This document shows positions 27,277 to 38,068 of a stretch of 64,000 bases of DNA, one piece after another. How positions within the stretch are numbered: the stretch's first letter is position 1; each line of letters starts with the position of its first letter. Source of the stretch: JAXLYE01 sp046351595 (GTDB lineage Bacteria; Myxococcota_A; Polyangia; Palsa-1104; JAEUJZ01); NCBI GenBank assembly GCA_046351595.1, contig JAXLYE010000005.1, positions 186,001 to 250,000 on the forward strand. Reading direction: 5' to 3'. Under the pieces are notes generated by a model, which saw only the letters and a list, made by a program, of their open reading frames with translations, did not search any database and was not told the DNA's origin. Made by a program: the position numbers and the translations under genes.

Positions 27277-29763
27277 GTGAGCGCAGACGGTCTTCGCTGC
27301 AGGGTCCTCCGTCGATGCAGTGGGCGAGTCCACGGGCTCGTGCCCAGGCTCGACCGCAGGCGGCTCGGCCGCCGGGAGCGGGTCGGGGGGGGGCTTCGGC
27401 TCTCCAGGGTCATCTGGGTCTTGTTGTCCGCCGTGCTGGGCGGCTGGGGGATGCGCGCGGCGCACGCCGGCTTCCTCGACTCGTCGCCCGGCCCGCTGAC
27501 CAAGGCGCACGGCTACATCGACGGGCCGCAGAACTGCAACAAGTGCCACGTCAACGGCAAGCGCGATCTCGACGACAAGAAGTGCCTCGCCTGCCACACG
27601 CTGATCGACGAGCGCATCGAGAAGGGCGTCGGCGTGCACGCCTCGCCCAAGGCCAAGGGCCGGCCGTGCGTCCTTTGCCACAAGGATCACAAGGGCCCCG
27701 CCTCGGACATCTTTGGCTGGCCGACCTTCGGCGGGCAGCAGAAGTTTGATCACAACATCACCGGCTTCCAGCTCTCGGGCCGCCACTCCGTCGTCAAGTG
27801 CGAGGAGTGCCACAAGCAGAAGACGCCGACGGGGCGGCCGAGCTTCCTCTTGGCGCCGACGAGCTGCCAGGGCTGCCACCGCTCGCCGCACGGCGAGCTG
27901 CACGACGTGCTGGCCGGCTGCGACCGCTGCCACGACGCCAAGAGCTGGCGGCCGCTTGAGCCGATGAAGTTTGATCACAACACCGACGCGCGCTTCCCGA
28001 TCGAGACGAAGCACATCGGCGTCCCGTGCTCGAGCTGCCACCCCAAGGCGCTGTTCCGCCTGGCCAACTGGGTCAACGACTGCACGCCGTGCCACAAGAA
28101 CGTGCACGGCGACTCGCTGTTCGGCCAGAAGCGCTGCACCACGTGCCACAGCGCCAAGGTCGCGTTCAACGTCATCGACTTCGATCACAACCACAAGACC
28201 CGCTTCGCGCTCGACGGGCCGCACAAGAAGCCGTGCCAGAGCTGCCACGCTCCGACGGAGCGGCGGTCGCCCGGGCGCAACTGCGACGCCTGCCACAAGG
28301 ACGTGCACCAGGGCCGCTTCGTCAAGACCGGCGAGTGCTCGGCGTGTCACCTTGCGACGACGTGGGGGCCCGAGCTCAAGTTCGATCACAACCGCCAGAC
28401 GCGCTTCGCGCTGTCGGGCCGCCACGAGGTGATCGAGTGCCGGGCGTGCCACCGCGGCAAGACGCCGGCCGAGTTTGAGACCTTCGACAAGATCCTCACC
28501 GTCGCGGGCGCCGGCAAGGCGAACAAGGTGACCAAGGTCGAGTGCATGGGCTGCCACGCGCACGAGAACGCGCACAAGAAGCAGTTCAGCAACGACCAGT
28601 GCCTCAAGTGCCACAACAAGCCCGGCGAGGTGAAGCAGACCAACGATCCCAAGGCGCTCGCCGAGCGCGTAAAGATCGGCCACGGTCCGGGCAAGCCGTT
28701 CCAGCTGATCGACGGCCACCGCATCGACGGGCAGCGCATCAAGGACTGCAAGGCCTGCCACAAGAACGACCAGTACAAGGACACGCCGACGCTGTGCGGC
28801 GCCTGCCACGAGGACCGGCTGCACAAGGGCACGCTCGGCAAGGACACCTGCAACAACTGCCACGAGGGCGGCAAGTGGACCGCGCTCAAGTTCGATCACG
28901 ACCAGAGCCGCTACCCGCTCGTCGGCAAGCACAAGGACGCCGCGTGCGAGAGCTGCCACCCGCAGCGCCGCTACAAGCCGACGCCGATGCAGTGCAGCGA
29001 CTCGCTGTGCCACCTCAAGGACGACGCGCACGATCGCAGCCTGGGCCTCAAGTGCGAGAGCTGCCACAGCCCGACCGGCAAGGTCAGCTTCGATCACAAC
29101 GATCCCAAGGTCCCGGATCGCTGGCGCCTCGACGGCAAGCACCAGCAGGTCCGGTGCATCGGCTGCCACCCGACGCAGAAGTACAAGCCCGCGCCGGTGA
29201 TCTGCCAGGGCTGCCACGCCGATCCGCAGGCGCACAAGGGCGAGCTCGGCATCCGCTGCGCCGGCTGCCACGAGACCAAGGGCTGGAAGGTCATCCACAC
29301 CGGCCACGACATCTTCCCGGTGAAGTTCGGCGGCGCGCACGACCGCGTGCCGTGCAAGGAGTGCCACGAAGAGGGCCGCATCCTGCAGGGCATGGCCCAG
29401 ATGTGCATCGGCTGCCACCAGCGCGATGACATCCACCACAACTCGCTCGGGCCGCGGTGCAGCGACTGCCACACGCAGCAGACCTTCGCGGCGGCGCGCT
29501 TCAACCACGACCGCGTCGGCTGCACGCTGACCGGCGTGCACCGCGTGCTGCCCTGCGTCGACTGCCACAAGGGCGGCAACTACACCGCGCTGTCGCCGGC
29601 CTGCATCTCGTGCCACCGCGACGACGCGGTGCGCGCGGCGGCCAACGGCGTCAGCACCGGCGCGGGGCGGCACGACCTGACCAACTCGTGCGGCACGTGC
29701 CACAACACCTCCAGCTTCCGCCCCTCGCTCCAGAGCGGCCGCGGCGAGTCGGTGTGTCGATGA
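27277..29763 (+). CDS. Multiheme c-type cytochrome (29 CXXCH plus one CX4CH)
   Basis: An 828-residue exported cytochrome. After an Arg-rich N-region and hydrophobic core (VIWVLLSAVLGGWG, cleavage near AAHA) there are 29 CXXCH motifs and one CSDSLCH (CX4CH), so up to 30 hemes. They fall in repeated modules of about three hemes joined by FDHN-type motifs (KFDHNITGFQLSGRH, KFDHNRQTRFALSGRH, KFDHDQSRYPLVGKH). The likely role is long-range electron transfer in the periplasm or at the cell surface. The start is uncertain: GTG 27277 is in frame, but the better ribosome site (AAGGG) serves ATG 27264, which is out of frame until a G9 run at 27385-27393. The stop overlaps the barrel gene start. Confidence 0.9.
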   Translation: MSADGLRCRVLRRCSGRVHGLVPRLDRRRLGRRERVGGGLRLSRVIWVLLSAVLGGWGMRAAHAGFLDSSPGPLTKAHGYIDGPQNCNKCHVNGKRDLDDKKCLACHTLIDERIEKGVGVHASPKAKGRPCVLCHKDHKGPASDIFGWPTFGGQQKFDHNITGFQLSGRHSVVKCEECHKQKTPTGRPSFLLAPTSCQGCHRSPHGELHDVLAGCDRCHDAKSWRPLEPMKFDHNTDARFPIETKHIGVPCSSCHPKALFRLANWVNDCTPCHKNVHGDSLFGQKRCTTCHSAKVAFNVIDFDHNHKTRFALDGPHKKPCQSCHAPTERRSPGRNCDACHKDVHQGRFVKTGECSACHLATTWGPELKFDHNRQTRFALSGRHEVIECRACHRGKTPAEFETFDKILTVAGAGKANKVTKVECMGCHAHENAHKKQFSNDQCLKCHNKPGEVKQTNDPKALAERVKIGHGPGKPFQLIDGHRIDGQRIKDCKACHKNDQYKDTPTLCGACHEDRLHKGTLGKDTCNNCHEGGKWTALKFDHDQSRYPLVGKHKDAACESCHPQRRYKPTPMQCSDSLCHLKDDAHDRSLGLKCESCHSPTGKVSFDHNDPKVPDRWRLDGKHQQVRCIGCHPTQKYKPAPVICQGCHADPQAHKGELGIRCAGCHETKGWKVIHTGHDIFPVKFGGAHDRVPCKECHEEGRILQGMAQMCIGCHQRDDIHHNSLGPRCSDCHTQQTFAAARFNHDRVGCTLTGVHRVLPCVDCHKGGNYTALSPACISCHRDDAVRAAANGVSTGAGRHDLTNSCGTCHNTSSFRPSLQSGRGESVCR
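27385..27393 (+). repeat. Run of nine G in the signal-peptide region of the cytochrome
   Basis: Nine consecutive G occur inside the coding region before the hydrophobic core of the signal peptide. Loss of one G would place ATG 27264, which has the better ribosome site, in frame with the cytochrome. Homopolymeric G runs are classic slippage sites. Confidence 0.8.
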
Positions 29764-31622
29764 CGGCGATGCGGCGCCTTCCCCGCCTTGCGACCGGCCT
29801 TGTCCCTGCTTTCGCCGGCGCGCTGGGAGCGCTGTGCGGGCTCGATGTCGCGCCGGCCGCCGCCACGCCGGTGTACCGCGGCAAGGTCTCGCTCTCGGGC
29901 TTCTACTACACCGAGAGCGACGGCGTGGATCTGCAGGCCGGCGACGCGCGCAAGAAGATCGGATCGCTGGCGAACCTCGGCTACGGCGACCTGCGGGCGA
30001 CGGTGTCGATGATCCGCATCGCGCGCGAGAAGCTCGACGTCCACCTCGACTTCCGCCTGCGCCTGACCGGCGACTTCAACTTCGAGAACAAGTTCGCCAA
30101 CATCGACGACTTCAAGCCCAACCTGTACCTGGGCACCAGCGCCCGCGGCTACCTCGGCGGCAAGGAGTATGACCTCCGCGAGGCGTACGTCACGCTGCGC
30201 GCCACCGAGTCGCTGCGCATCCAGCTCGGGCGCTTCTTCGTCAGCGAGGCCGACAACACCAAGCTTGACGGCCTGCGCATCGAGCGCAGCTTCGGCAGCC
30301 ACTGGGTCGGCAGCGCGTTCATCGGCGGCTACCCGAACCCCTACTCGCGCTCGCTCCTGTCGGACTACGAGCCGCCGTGCGGCGCCGGCGTCGCCAGCTC
30401 GCGCGACAGCCTCCCGGCCCGCTCCTCGGCGCAGAACACGCCGACGCCCGAGGAGCTGGCGACGCAGCGCTGCACGACCGAGGGGGCCAAGCTCGGCCTC
30501 GGCGCCGGCGCCGGCGCGCGCTACAGCTACCAGTCGCTGTGGGGCAACGTCGGCGTGCTCGGCTCGTTCTTCCTCGGCCCCGGCGACGGCGGGCCGGTGC
30601 AGTTCGATCCGGCGGCGACGGGATCGGCGGTGCCGCCGGCCAACAATACGCTGGCGCCGCCGTGGCAGAACCTGCTCGGTCCGGACAGCTCGCTCGACAA
30701 GCCGCGCATCTTCGTGTCGTGGCTGAACTCGTGGCGCCCGGCCGAGCGCGTCGACCTCATGAGCGACCTGGTCGTCGACGTCTACGGCTCCGGCGGCCCG
30801 CAGCTCACGCGCGCGGTGGTGCTCGGGACGGCGCGGCTGCTCGACAAGGACCGGCTGACGCTGCGCGTCGGCTACTCGCACCTGTCGTCGCTGGCCATCG
30901 CGATGTACCTGAACCGGCTGGTCTACAACCGCCGCGCCGGCGCCACGCTCACCGCCCTGGGCCAGAGCGCCGTCGAGAACAACCTGACCGTGATGCGCAC
31001 CGGGCGCGACGAGGCGCGCATCACCATCGACTCGCGCCTGGTCCGCCGGCTCGGCGCCTTCGTCGAGGGCCGCTTCCGCTACCGAACGCTGCTCGGCGCC
31101 GGCGGCGACCCCGACGTCTTCCAGCAGCCGATCTACAAGGGCAACACCCAGAACATCGCCGGCGACGCCACCGTCGGTCTGCGCGACACCGGCTCGGTCG
31201 CGGGCATCCGCGCCGGGCTGTCGTACAGCGCCATCTTCGACTTCCGCGCCACCAACCACGTCATCACCTTCGACATCGGCCGCGACTTCTGGCACGAGCG
31301 CATCGGCGCCACCCTCAACTACGTCGCCGCCATCACCCGCGACAAGCTCGCCAACAACGACATGGTCGGCTGCTTCTCCGGCGGCGGCAGCGCCTCGACG
31401 GCGATGGACGGCCCGTTCTATAACTGCTTCGGCCAGCGCTCGGGCATGACGCACGAGCTCGGGCTGCAGGGCACCGTCAACCCCTGGCGGACCCTGTTCT
31501 TCCTGCTCGACTACCGCCTGATCGCGACGACCACCGACGGGCAGAACATCGCCGGCACGATCACGCCGCTGCCCACCGTCCTCGGCCACTCGATCCTCGG
31601 GCGCGCCGAGTACCGCTGGTAG
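29760..31622 (+). CDS. Outer-membrane beta-barrel protein paired with the cytochrome
   Basis: A 620-residue protein with an Arg-containing signal peptide ending near AAAT, then alternating amphipathic strands throughout (for example KVSLSGFYYTESDG, LDVHLDFRLRLTGDFNF, LRIQLGRFFVSEADN) and the aromatic C-terminus GRAEYRW, typical of outer-membrane barrels. The length would allow a large barrel of over 20 strands. Its ATG overlaps the cytochrome stop (ATGA), so the two are made together. By analogy with porin-cytochrome pairs it may hold or receive the cytochrome. No MtrB signature was recognised, so this is an inference. Confidence 0.82.
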   Translation: MTAMRRLPRLATGLVPAFAGALGALCGLDVAPAAATPVYRGKVSLSGFYYTESDGVDLQAGDARKKIGSLANLGYGDLRATVSMIRIAREKLDVHLDFRLRLTGDFNFENKFANIDDFKPNLYLGTSARGYLGGKEYDLREAYVTLRATESLRIQLGRFFVSEADNTKLDGLRIERSFGSHWVGSAFIGGYPNPYSRSLLSDYEPPCGAGVASSRDSLPARSSAQNTPTPEELATQRCTTEGAKLGLGAGAGARYSYQSLWGNVGVLGSFFLGPGDGGPVQFDPAATGSAVPPANNTLAPPWQNLLGPDSSLDKPRIFVSWLNSWRPAERVDLMSDLVVDVYGSGGPQLTRAVVLGTARLLDKDRLTLRVGYSHLSSLAIAMYLNRLVYNRRAGATLTALGQSAVENNLTVMRTGRDEARITIDSRLVRRLGAFVEGRFRYRTLLGAGGDPDVFQQPIYKGNTQNIAGDATVGLRDTGSVAGIRAGLSYSAIFDFRATNHVITFDIGRDFWHERIGATLNYVAAITRDKLANNDMVGCFSGGGSASTAMDGPFYNCFGQRSGMTHELGLQGTVNPWRTLFFLLDYRLIATTTDGQNIAGTITPLPTVLGHSILGRAEYRW

Positions 31623-31655
31623 CCGCGGTCCCGCAAGGCGTGTTATGCCGCGGCG

Positions 31656-32366
31656 GTGAGCGCGCTCCCGCTGTGCGGCATCCTGGTCGGAGGGCAGGCC
31701 CGTCGCCTCGGCGGTCGGCCCAAGGGCCTGCTTGCGGCCCCGGACAGCGGCGAGCCGATCGTCGCGCGCCTTTACCGCATCACCTCCGCGCTCGGCCTCC
31801 AGGTCGTGCTCGTCGGTGAGGCGCCGGACTATGCGGCGGCGCTGCCCGGTCTGCGCTGGCTGCGTGATCTCGAGCCCGGGCCCGGCGGCGGACCGCTCGG
31901 CGGCCTGCACGCGCTGCTCGCGGCGGCACCGGGCGACGTGGTGGCGCTGGCGTGTGACCTGCCGTACGCCCCGCGCGAGCTCATCGAGCGCCTGCTGCCG
32001 CCGCTGCCGCCGGGGATCGACGCGCGGGTGCCGCGGCGCGTGTCCGCGGGCGCGGCCGAGGGGCGCGAGCCGCCGTGGGAGCCGCTCTGCGCGCGCTACG
32101 CAGCGTCGGTGCTGCCGGTGCTGCGCGGCTGCCTGGGCGAGGGCGTGCGCTCGCTGCAGGCGCTGCTCCGCCGCCTGCGCGTCGAGCCGCTGCAGCTCTT
32201 GCCGGCCGAGCACCACGCGCTCGACGACTGGGACGAGCCGGGCGATCTGCCGGCCGGCGTGGCGCTCGGCGCGAGCCCGTCGACGGGGCCGGTGCCGGTT
32301 CAGAGAACGGACGGACCAGACGTGGGAGAGAGCGGGGCGGGGCAGGGCAGGGCGCCGCGGCGCTGA
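31656..32366 (+). CDS. mobA: MobA-like molybdenum cofactor guanylyltransferase
   Basis: A 236-residue nucleotidyltransferase. The N-terminus GILVGGQARRLGGRPKGLL is the MobA nucleotide-binding signature, ACDLPYAP is the metal-binding motif, and DDWDEPGDL matches the conserved C-terminal region. MobA attaches GMP to molybdopterin, giving the bis-MGD form used by DMSO-reductase-family enzymes. It starts with GTG 31656, 33 bases after the barrel gene, and may share its transcript. Residues after about 215 look disordered. Its distance from the MocA operon suggests separate cofactor branches. Confidence 0.85.
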   Translation: MSALPLCGILVGGQARRLGGRPKGLLAAPDSGEPIVARLYRITSALGLQVVLVGEAPDYAAALPGLRWLRDLEPGPGGGPLGGLHALLAAAPGDVVALACDLPYAPRELIERLLPPLPPGIDARVPRRVSAGAAEGREPPWEPLCARYAASVLPVLRGCLGEGVRSLQALLRRLRVEPLQLLPAEHHALDDWDEPGDLPAGVALGASPSTGPVPVQRTDGPDVGESGAGQGRAPRR

Positions 32367-32385
32367 GCGGTCCGGCGCCCGGCGC

Positions 32386-33330
32386 TCAGTTCACGAGCTG
32401 CGAGCCGCCCTCGGTCGGCGTCGGCGGTGCGGAGGGCGGCGCGGCGGCGGCGGCGGGCGCGGCCTCGGCCTCCCAGGTCATGTGGATGTGCACGTTGGTC
32501 TCGCTGCCGTCCTGCGCGCGGAAGATCGAGGTCGTGTCGACGTCCTGGTAGGTCAGGGCGCCGCGCTGCACGTGCAGCTTGAGCTTGCCCTTGAGCTCCC
32601 CGGTAAGCTGCGTGCCCCGGCTCTCGCCCGCGACCTTGCCCTCGAGGTTGATGTCGGCGACGCCGCCCTCGTTCTTCTCGTAGGTGCCGGTGAGCTCCCA
32701 GCTCTTGTTGCCGCCCTGCGGGATCGGGATCGAGGCGCGGATCGGCCAGTTCTTGCCCTTCTCGATCGGCTGCGGATCGAAGATGGGCCCGCGATCGGCG
32801 CCGTAGACCGCCTGCGCGATCTGCCGGGCGTCGCGCATCTGCGCCTCCATCTCGCGGCCTTCCTTGGTGTCCTTCACGTCGGCCGGCAGCGCGATGTCGA
32901 AGTTTGTCACGTCGCCCCGCGGCGTCATGTCGAAGCTGACCTTGGTCGTCGACAGCGCGCGCGCCATGGCCTCGGCGTCCTTGCGCTCCTTCGAGCTGTC
33001 GCCCTGCGGCTCGATGTCGAAGAACGAGGCGGTCATGTGCAGCACGCCGCCCGCGTCCGCCGACGCCACGCTGTGCTCTTCCTTCAGGACCAGGGCGTAG
33101 ACCTTGGGCTTCTTCTTGCCCGACTCGCTGCGCTCCAGGCGCACCGTGATCTTGCCGGTCAGCTTGTCGCCGGCCTTGAGCGACAGCTTGAGCACGTCGC
33201 CGGGCACCTGCAGCACCGGCATCTCGACCTTCTTGGGCTTGGGACAGCCGGTCGTAAGCGACAGCGCGAGCAGCCCGCAGGCGGCGAGCGGGATCCGGCG
33301 GCCCATCAAGCGATAGAACGAGCGCATCAT
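32386..33330 (-). CDS. Lipoprotein of unknown function
   Basis: A 314-residue protein with signal peptide and lipobox LTTGC near residue 29, a Lys/Pro linker, and a beta-rich body with repeated amphipathic strands (VLKLSLKAGDKLTGKITVRL, TKVSFDMTPRGDVTNFDIAL, SWELTGTYEKNEGG). The layout recalls DUF6263-type lipoproteins, which is a weak resemblance only. The tail is Ala/Pro-rich. A TTGACG box at 33366-33361 lies so close to the start that the message may have little or no leader. It is convergent with mobA. Confidence 0.8.
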   Translation of the reverse strand: MMRSFYRLMGRRIPLAACGLLALSLTTGCPKPKKVEMPVLQVPGDVLKLSLKAGDKLTGKITVRLERSESGKKKPKVYALVLKEEHSVASADAGGVLHMTASFFDIEPQGDSSKERKDAEAMARALSTTKVSFDMTPRGDVTNFDIALPADVKDTKEGREMEAQMRDARQIAQAVYGADRGPIFDPQPIEKGKNWPIRASIPIPQGGNKSWELTGTYEKNEGGVADINLEGKVAGESRGTQLTGELKGKLKLHVQRGALTYQDVDTTSIFRAQDGSETNVHIHMTWEAEAAPAAAAAPPSAPPTPTEGGSQLVN

Positions 33331-33485
33331 GGCAAAACACTATCTTTGTAAGGCACTTAACGTCAAGAAGTTGCGTTGTTAGCGCTGAGCTCGCCCGCGT
33401 ACCGGCCAAACCCGGGCTACGGCTCCGTCGCTGCGCGGCTTCCTGTTGACAGCACCGGGGCGCTTGTCCTGGATTGCTGTTTAGG

Positions 33486-34226
33486 ATGCACAAACGACCG
33501 CACCGCATCGCAGGTAGCGGCGGCCTCTGCGCCGCGCTCGCGCTGGGACTGACCCTTTGCCTGTCGGCCTGCGCCGGCACCGGCCAGGTCGCGCGCTGGG
33601 AGGCCGACGGCGACGATCAGGCGCTGCGGCGCGCGCTGGACGACGACAGCGACGAGGTGCGCGCGGCCGCGGCGCAGGCCCTGGTCCGCTACGCCGCCTA
33701 CGAGACGGCGCGGCCCGGCGTCCTCAGCACGCTGCGCAGCAGCCAGCACCCCGAGGCCAAGGAGGCGCTCAAGCAGCTCTACGGCGTGCCGCCCAAGCGC
33801 ACGCCGGATCCGCACGGCCGGGGTGTGCCGCCGGGCGGCGCGGTGCTGTACCTGTACCGCCCGGCCGACGACGACGGCGAGGCGCGCTGGGTGAGCTGCG
33901 ACGATCGCAAGCTGGTGCGGCTGCAGCCCGGCCGCTACTTCCGCCTGGAGACGACGCGCGGCTCGCACACCCTCTCGGTCGAGATGCCCGACGTCGCGGC
34001 GGCGCTCACCGACGATCCGTCGGACAGCGGCGACCGCATGCAGCGGGTCGCGCCGATGCGCTCCGTCGTCGATGCGCACACCCCGGGCGTGTACTTTGTG
34101 CGGCACCGCGCGCTCGCGGGCAAGCGCAAGCCCGAGCTGCGGGTGATGCCCGTCGAGCCGGCGCTGCGCGCGGTCATCCCGGCGCAGCCCGCGGCCAAGG
34201 CCGACCTCGCGCCCGCCGGCGAGTAG
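33486..34226 (+). CDS. Lipoprotein with DUF2846-like domain
   Basis: A 246-residue protein with signal peptide and lipobox LSAC near residue 29. A short HEAT-like helical stretch follows (DDSDEVRAAAAQALVRYAAY), and then a beta domain (about 110-165) with AVLYLYRPADDDGEARW and LQPGRYFRLETTRGSHTLSV, resembling DUF2846. The function of that family is not established. ATG 33486 is chosen over TTG 33474 because it starts the signal peptide properly. The ribosome site is weak, and a TTGACA at 33446-33451 suggests a very short leader. Confidence 0.78.
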   Translation: MHKRPHRIAGSGGLCAALALGLTLCLSACAGTGQVARWEADGDDQALRRALDDDSDEVRAAAAQALVRYAAYETARPGVLSTLRSSQHPEAKEALKQLYGVPPKRTPDPHGRGVPPGGAVLYLYRPADDDGEARWVSCDDRKLVRLQPGRYFRLETTRGSHTLSVEMPDVAAALTDDPSDSGDRMQRVAPMRSVVDAHTPGVYFVRHRALAGKRKPELRVMPVEPALRAVIPAQPAAKADLAPAGE

Positions 34227-34311
34227 CCCGACTGCGCGGCCCCGGGCGATCGCCGCTGCCTCCGATCGCGAGCAGCGACTCCCGCGCATACTCGATGGAG
34301 CGCGCGGCAAG

Positions 34312-34527
34312 GATCGCGTCGACAGATCGCGTCGACAGATCGAGTCGACGATCGTGTCGACAGATCGCGTTGCACAGATCGCGTCGACAGATCGCGTTGC
34401 ACAGATCGCGTCGACAGATCGCGTCGACAGATCGCGTCGACAGATCGCGTTGCACAGATCGCGTCGACAGATCGCGTTGCACAGATCGCGTCGACAGATC
34501 GTGTCGACGATCGCGTCGGCGTTGATC
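34312..34527. repeat. 13/14-bp tandem repeat array (ACAGATCGCGTCG type)
   Basis: About 16 units alternate between ACAGATCGCGTCG (13 bases) and ACAGATCGCGTTGC (14 bases), with GTCGAC at many unit borders. GATC recurs every 11-14 bases from 34312 on. The units are contiguous with no spacers. Reading through in any frame gives only low-complexity peptide, so it is non-coding. The rest of the gap 34227-34694 holds nothing recognised. Confidence 0.85.
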
Positions 34528-34694
34528 GCCACGAGAGCCGGCCCGCGTCCGACCTCGGCCGCGCGGCCCACATGCAGCACCGCGGCGCCGCACCGGACCG
34601 GCCGAGCCTGGGGCTTTCCAGGGGTTAGCCGCCGGCGCCCGCATCGTCGCCCAGATTGACTCTCGATTCCGAGCCGCCGCATAGTAGACGGCGT

Positions 34695-35593
34695 ATGTCG
34701 AGAAAGCTCCCCGTATCAGACCGGCTCGCCTCAGAGCTCCTCCACTGGTTTCCCAAGCAGGTGTTCAGCCGCGGCATGGGCTGGGCCTCGAAGCTGATGG
34801 TGCCCAGGCCCCTGCGTGATCCCATCTACCGCGGCTTCGCCTGGCGCTTCGGCGTCGACCTGTCCGAGCTCGACCGCCCGCTCGCGGAGTTCCCGCGCTT
34901 CGACGAGTTCTTCTGCCGGCCGCTGCCCGAGGGCGCGCGCAGCATCAGCGCCGAGGAGCGGGCCCTCATCTCGCCCTGCGACGGCGTGCTCTCGGGCTAC
35001 GGCAGGACCGAGCCCGGCGGCAACTGCATCCACGCCAAGGGCCAGGAGTACACCGTCGCCGGCCTGCTCAACGACCAGGCCATGGCGCAGCGCTTCGTCG
35101 GCGGCACCTTCGCGACGATCTACCTGGCGCCGCACAACTACCACCGCGTCCACAGCCCGCTCGCTGGTCAGGTCATCGGCTATCGCCACATCCCCGGCGC
35201 CCGCTTCCCGGTGAACGCTCTGTCGGTCCGGACCATTCCGCGGCTGTTCATGCGGAACGAGCGACTGGTGACCTATCTGCGCACTTCCTGCGGCGATGTC
35301 GCCCTGGTCATGGTCGCAGCTACCGGAGTTGGGAATATCACGGTAAGCTATGAACCATCCCTGGCTACGCCCGCTGGCGGGCCAGACCGGGGAGCTTGCA
35401 CCTACGACAAGGGGCAAGAGAAGCCGCTCGGGAAAGGGGAGGAGCTCGGCATGTTTCACCTTGGGTCGACAGTGATCCTGCTCTTCGAGCCGGGGTGCGC
35501 GGAGATCGAGCTCCCGGCGGGGACGGTGGTGCGGCTCGGACAGAAGATCGGCCAGATCAACCCGAGAGACTCTCACCCTGAGGGCGGAGCACT

Positions 35594-35597
<4 letters not shown>
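34695..35597 (+). CDS. psd: Phosphatidylserine decarboxylase
   Basis: A 300-residue pyruvoyl enzyme that converts phosphatidylserine to phosphatidylethanolamine. The self-cleavage motif LGST is present (Gly257-Ser258-Thr259), and SPCDGVL (Asp96) and HNYHRVHSP (His150, His153) supply the remaining conserved sites. Autocleavage before Ser258 would give a beta chain and a short alpha chain. The N-terminal region (GWASKLMVPRPLRDPIYR) may associate with the membrane. ATG 34695 gives the usual length; an upstream TTG at 34656 is unlikely. The stop overlaps the TTG start of the next gene. Confidence 0.95.
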
Positions 35598-37939
<2,342 letters not shown>

Positions 37940-38068
37940 CGACGGCCGGGCGCCGACTGGTGCCGCGGCGGACGGCCAGATCGGGCCGGGCCGATCGGGC
38001 CGGGCCAGATTGGGCCGCGCCGCGCCGCGAAGAAACGCTCGCCGCGCTCGCGGCGAAGGGGGATCTAC

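Noticed and set aside
34312..34527. CRISPR array or iteron-type replication origin
   Set aside because: Units of 13-14 bases are contiguous without spacers, and no replication initiator gene or DnaA-box cluster is nearby.
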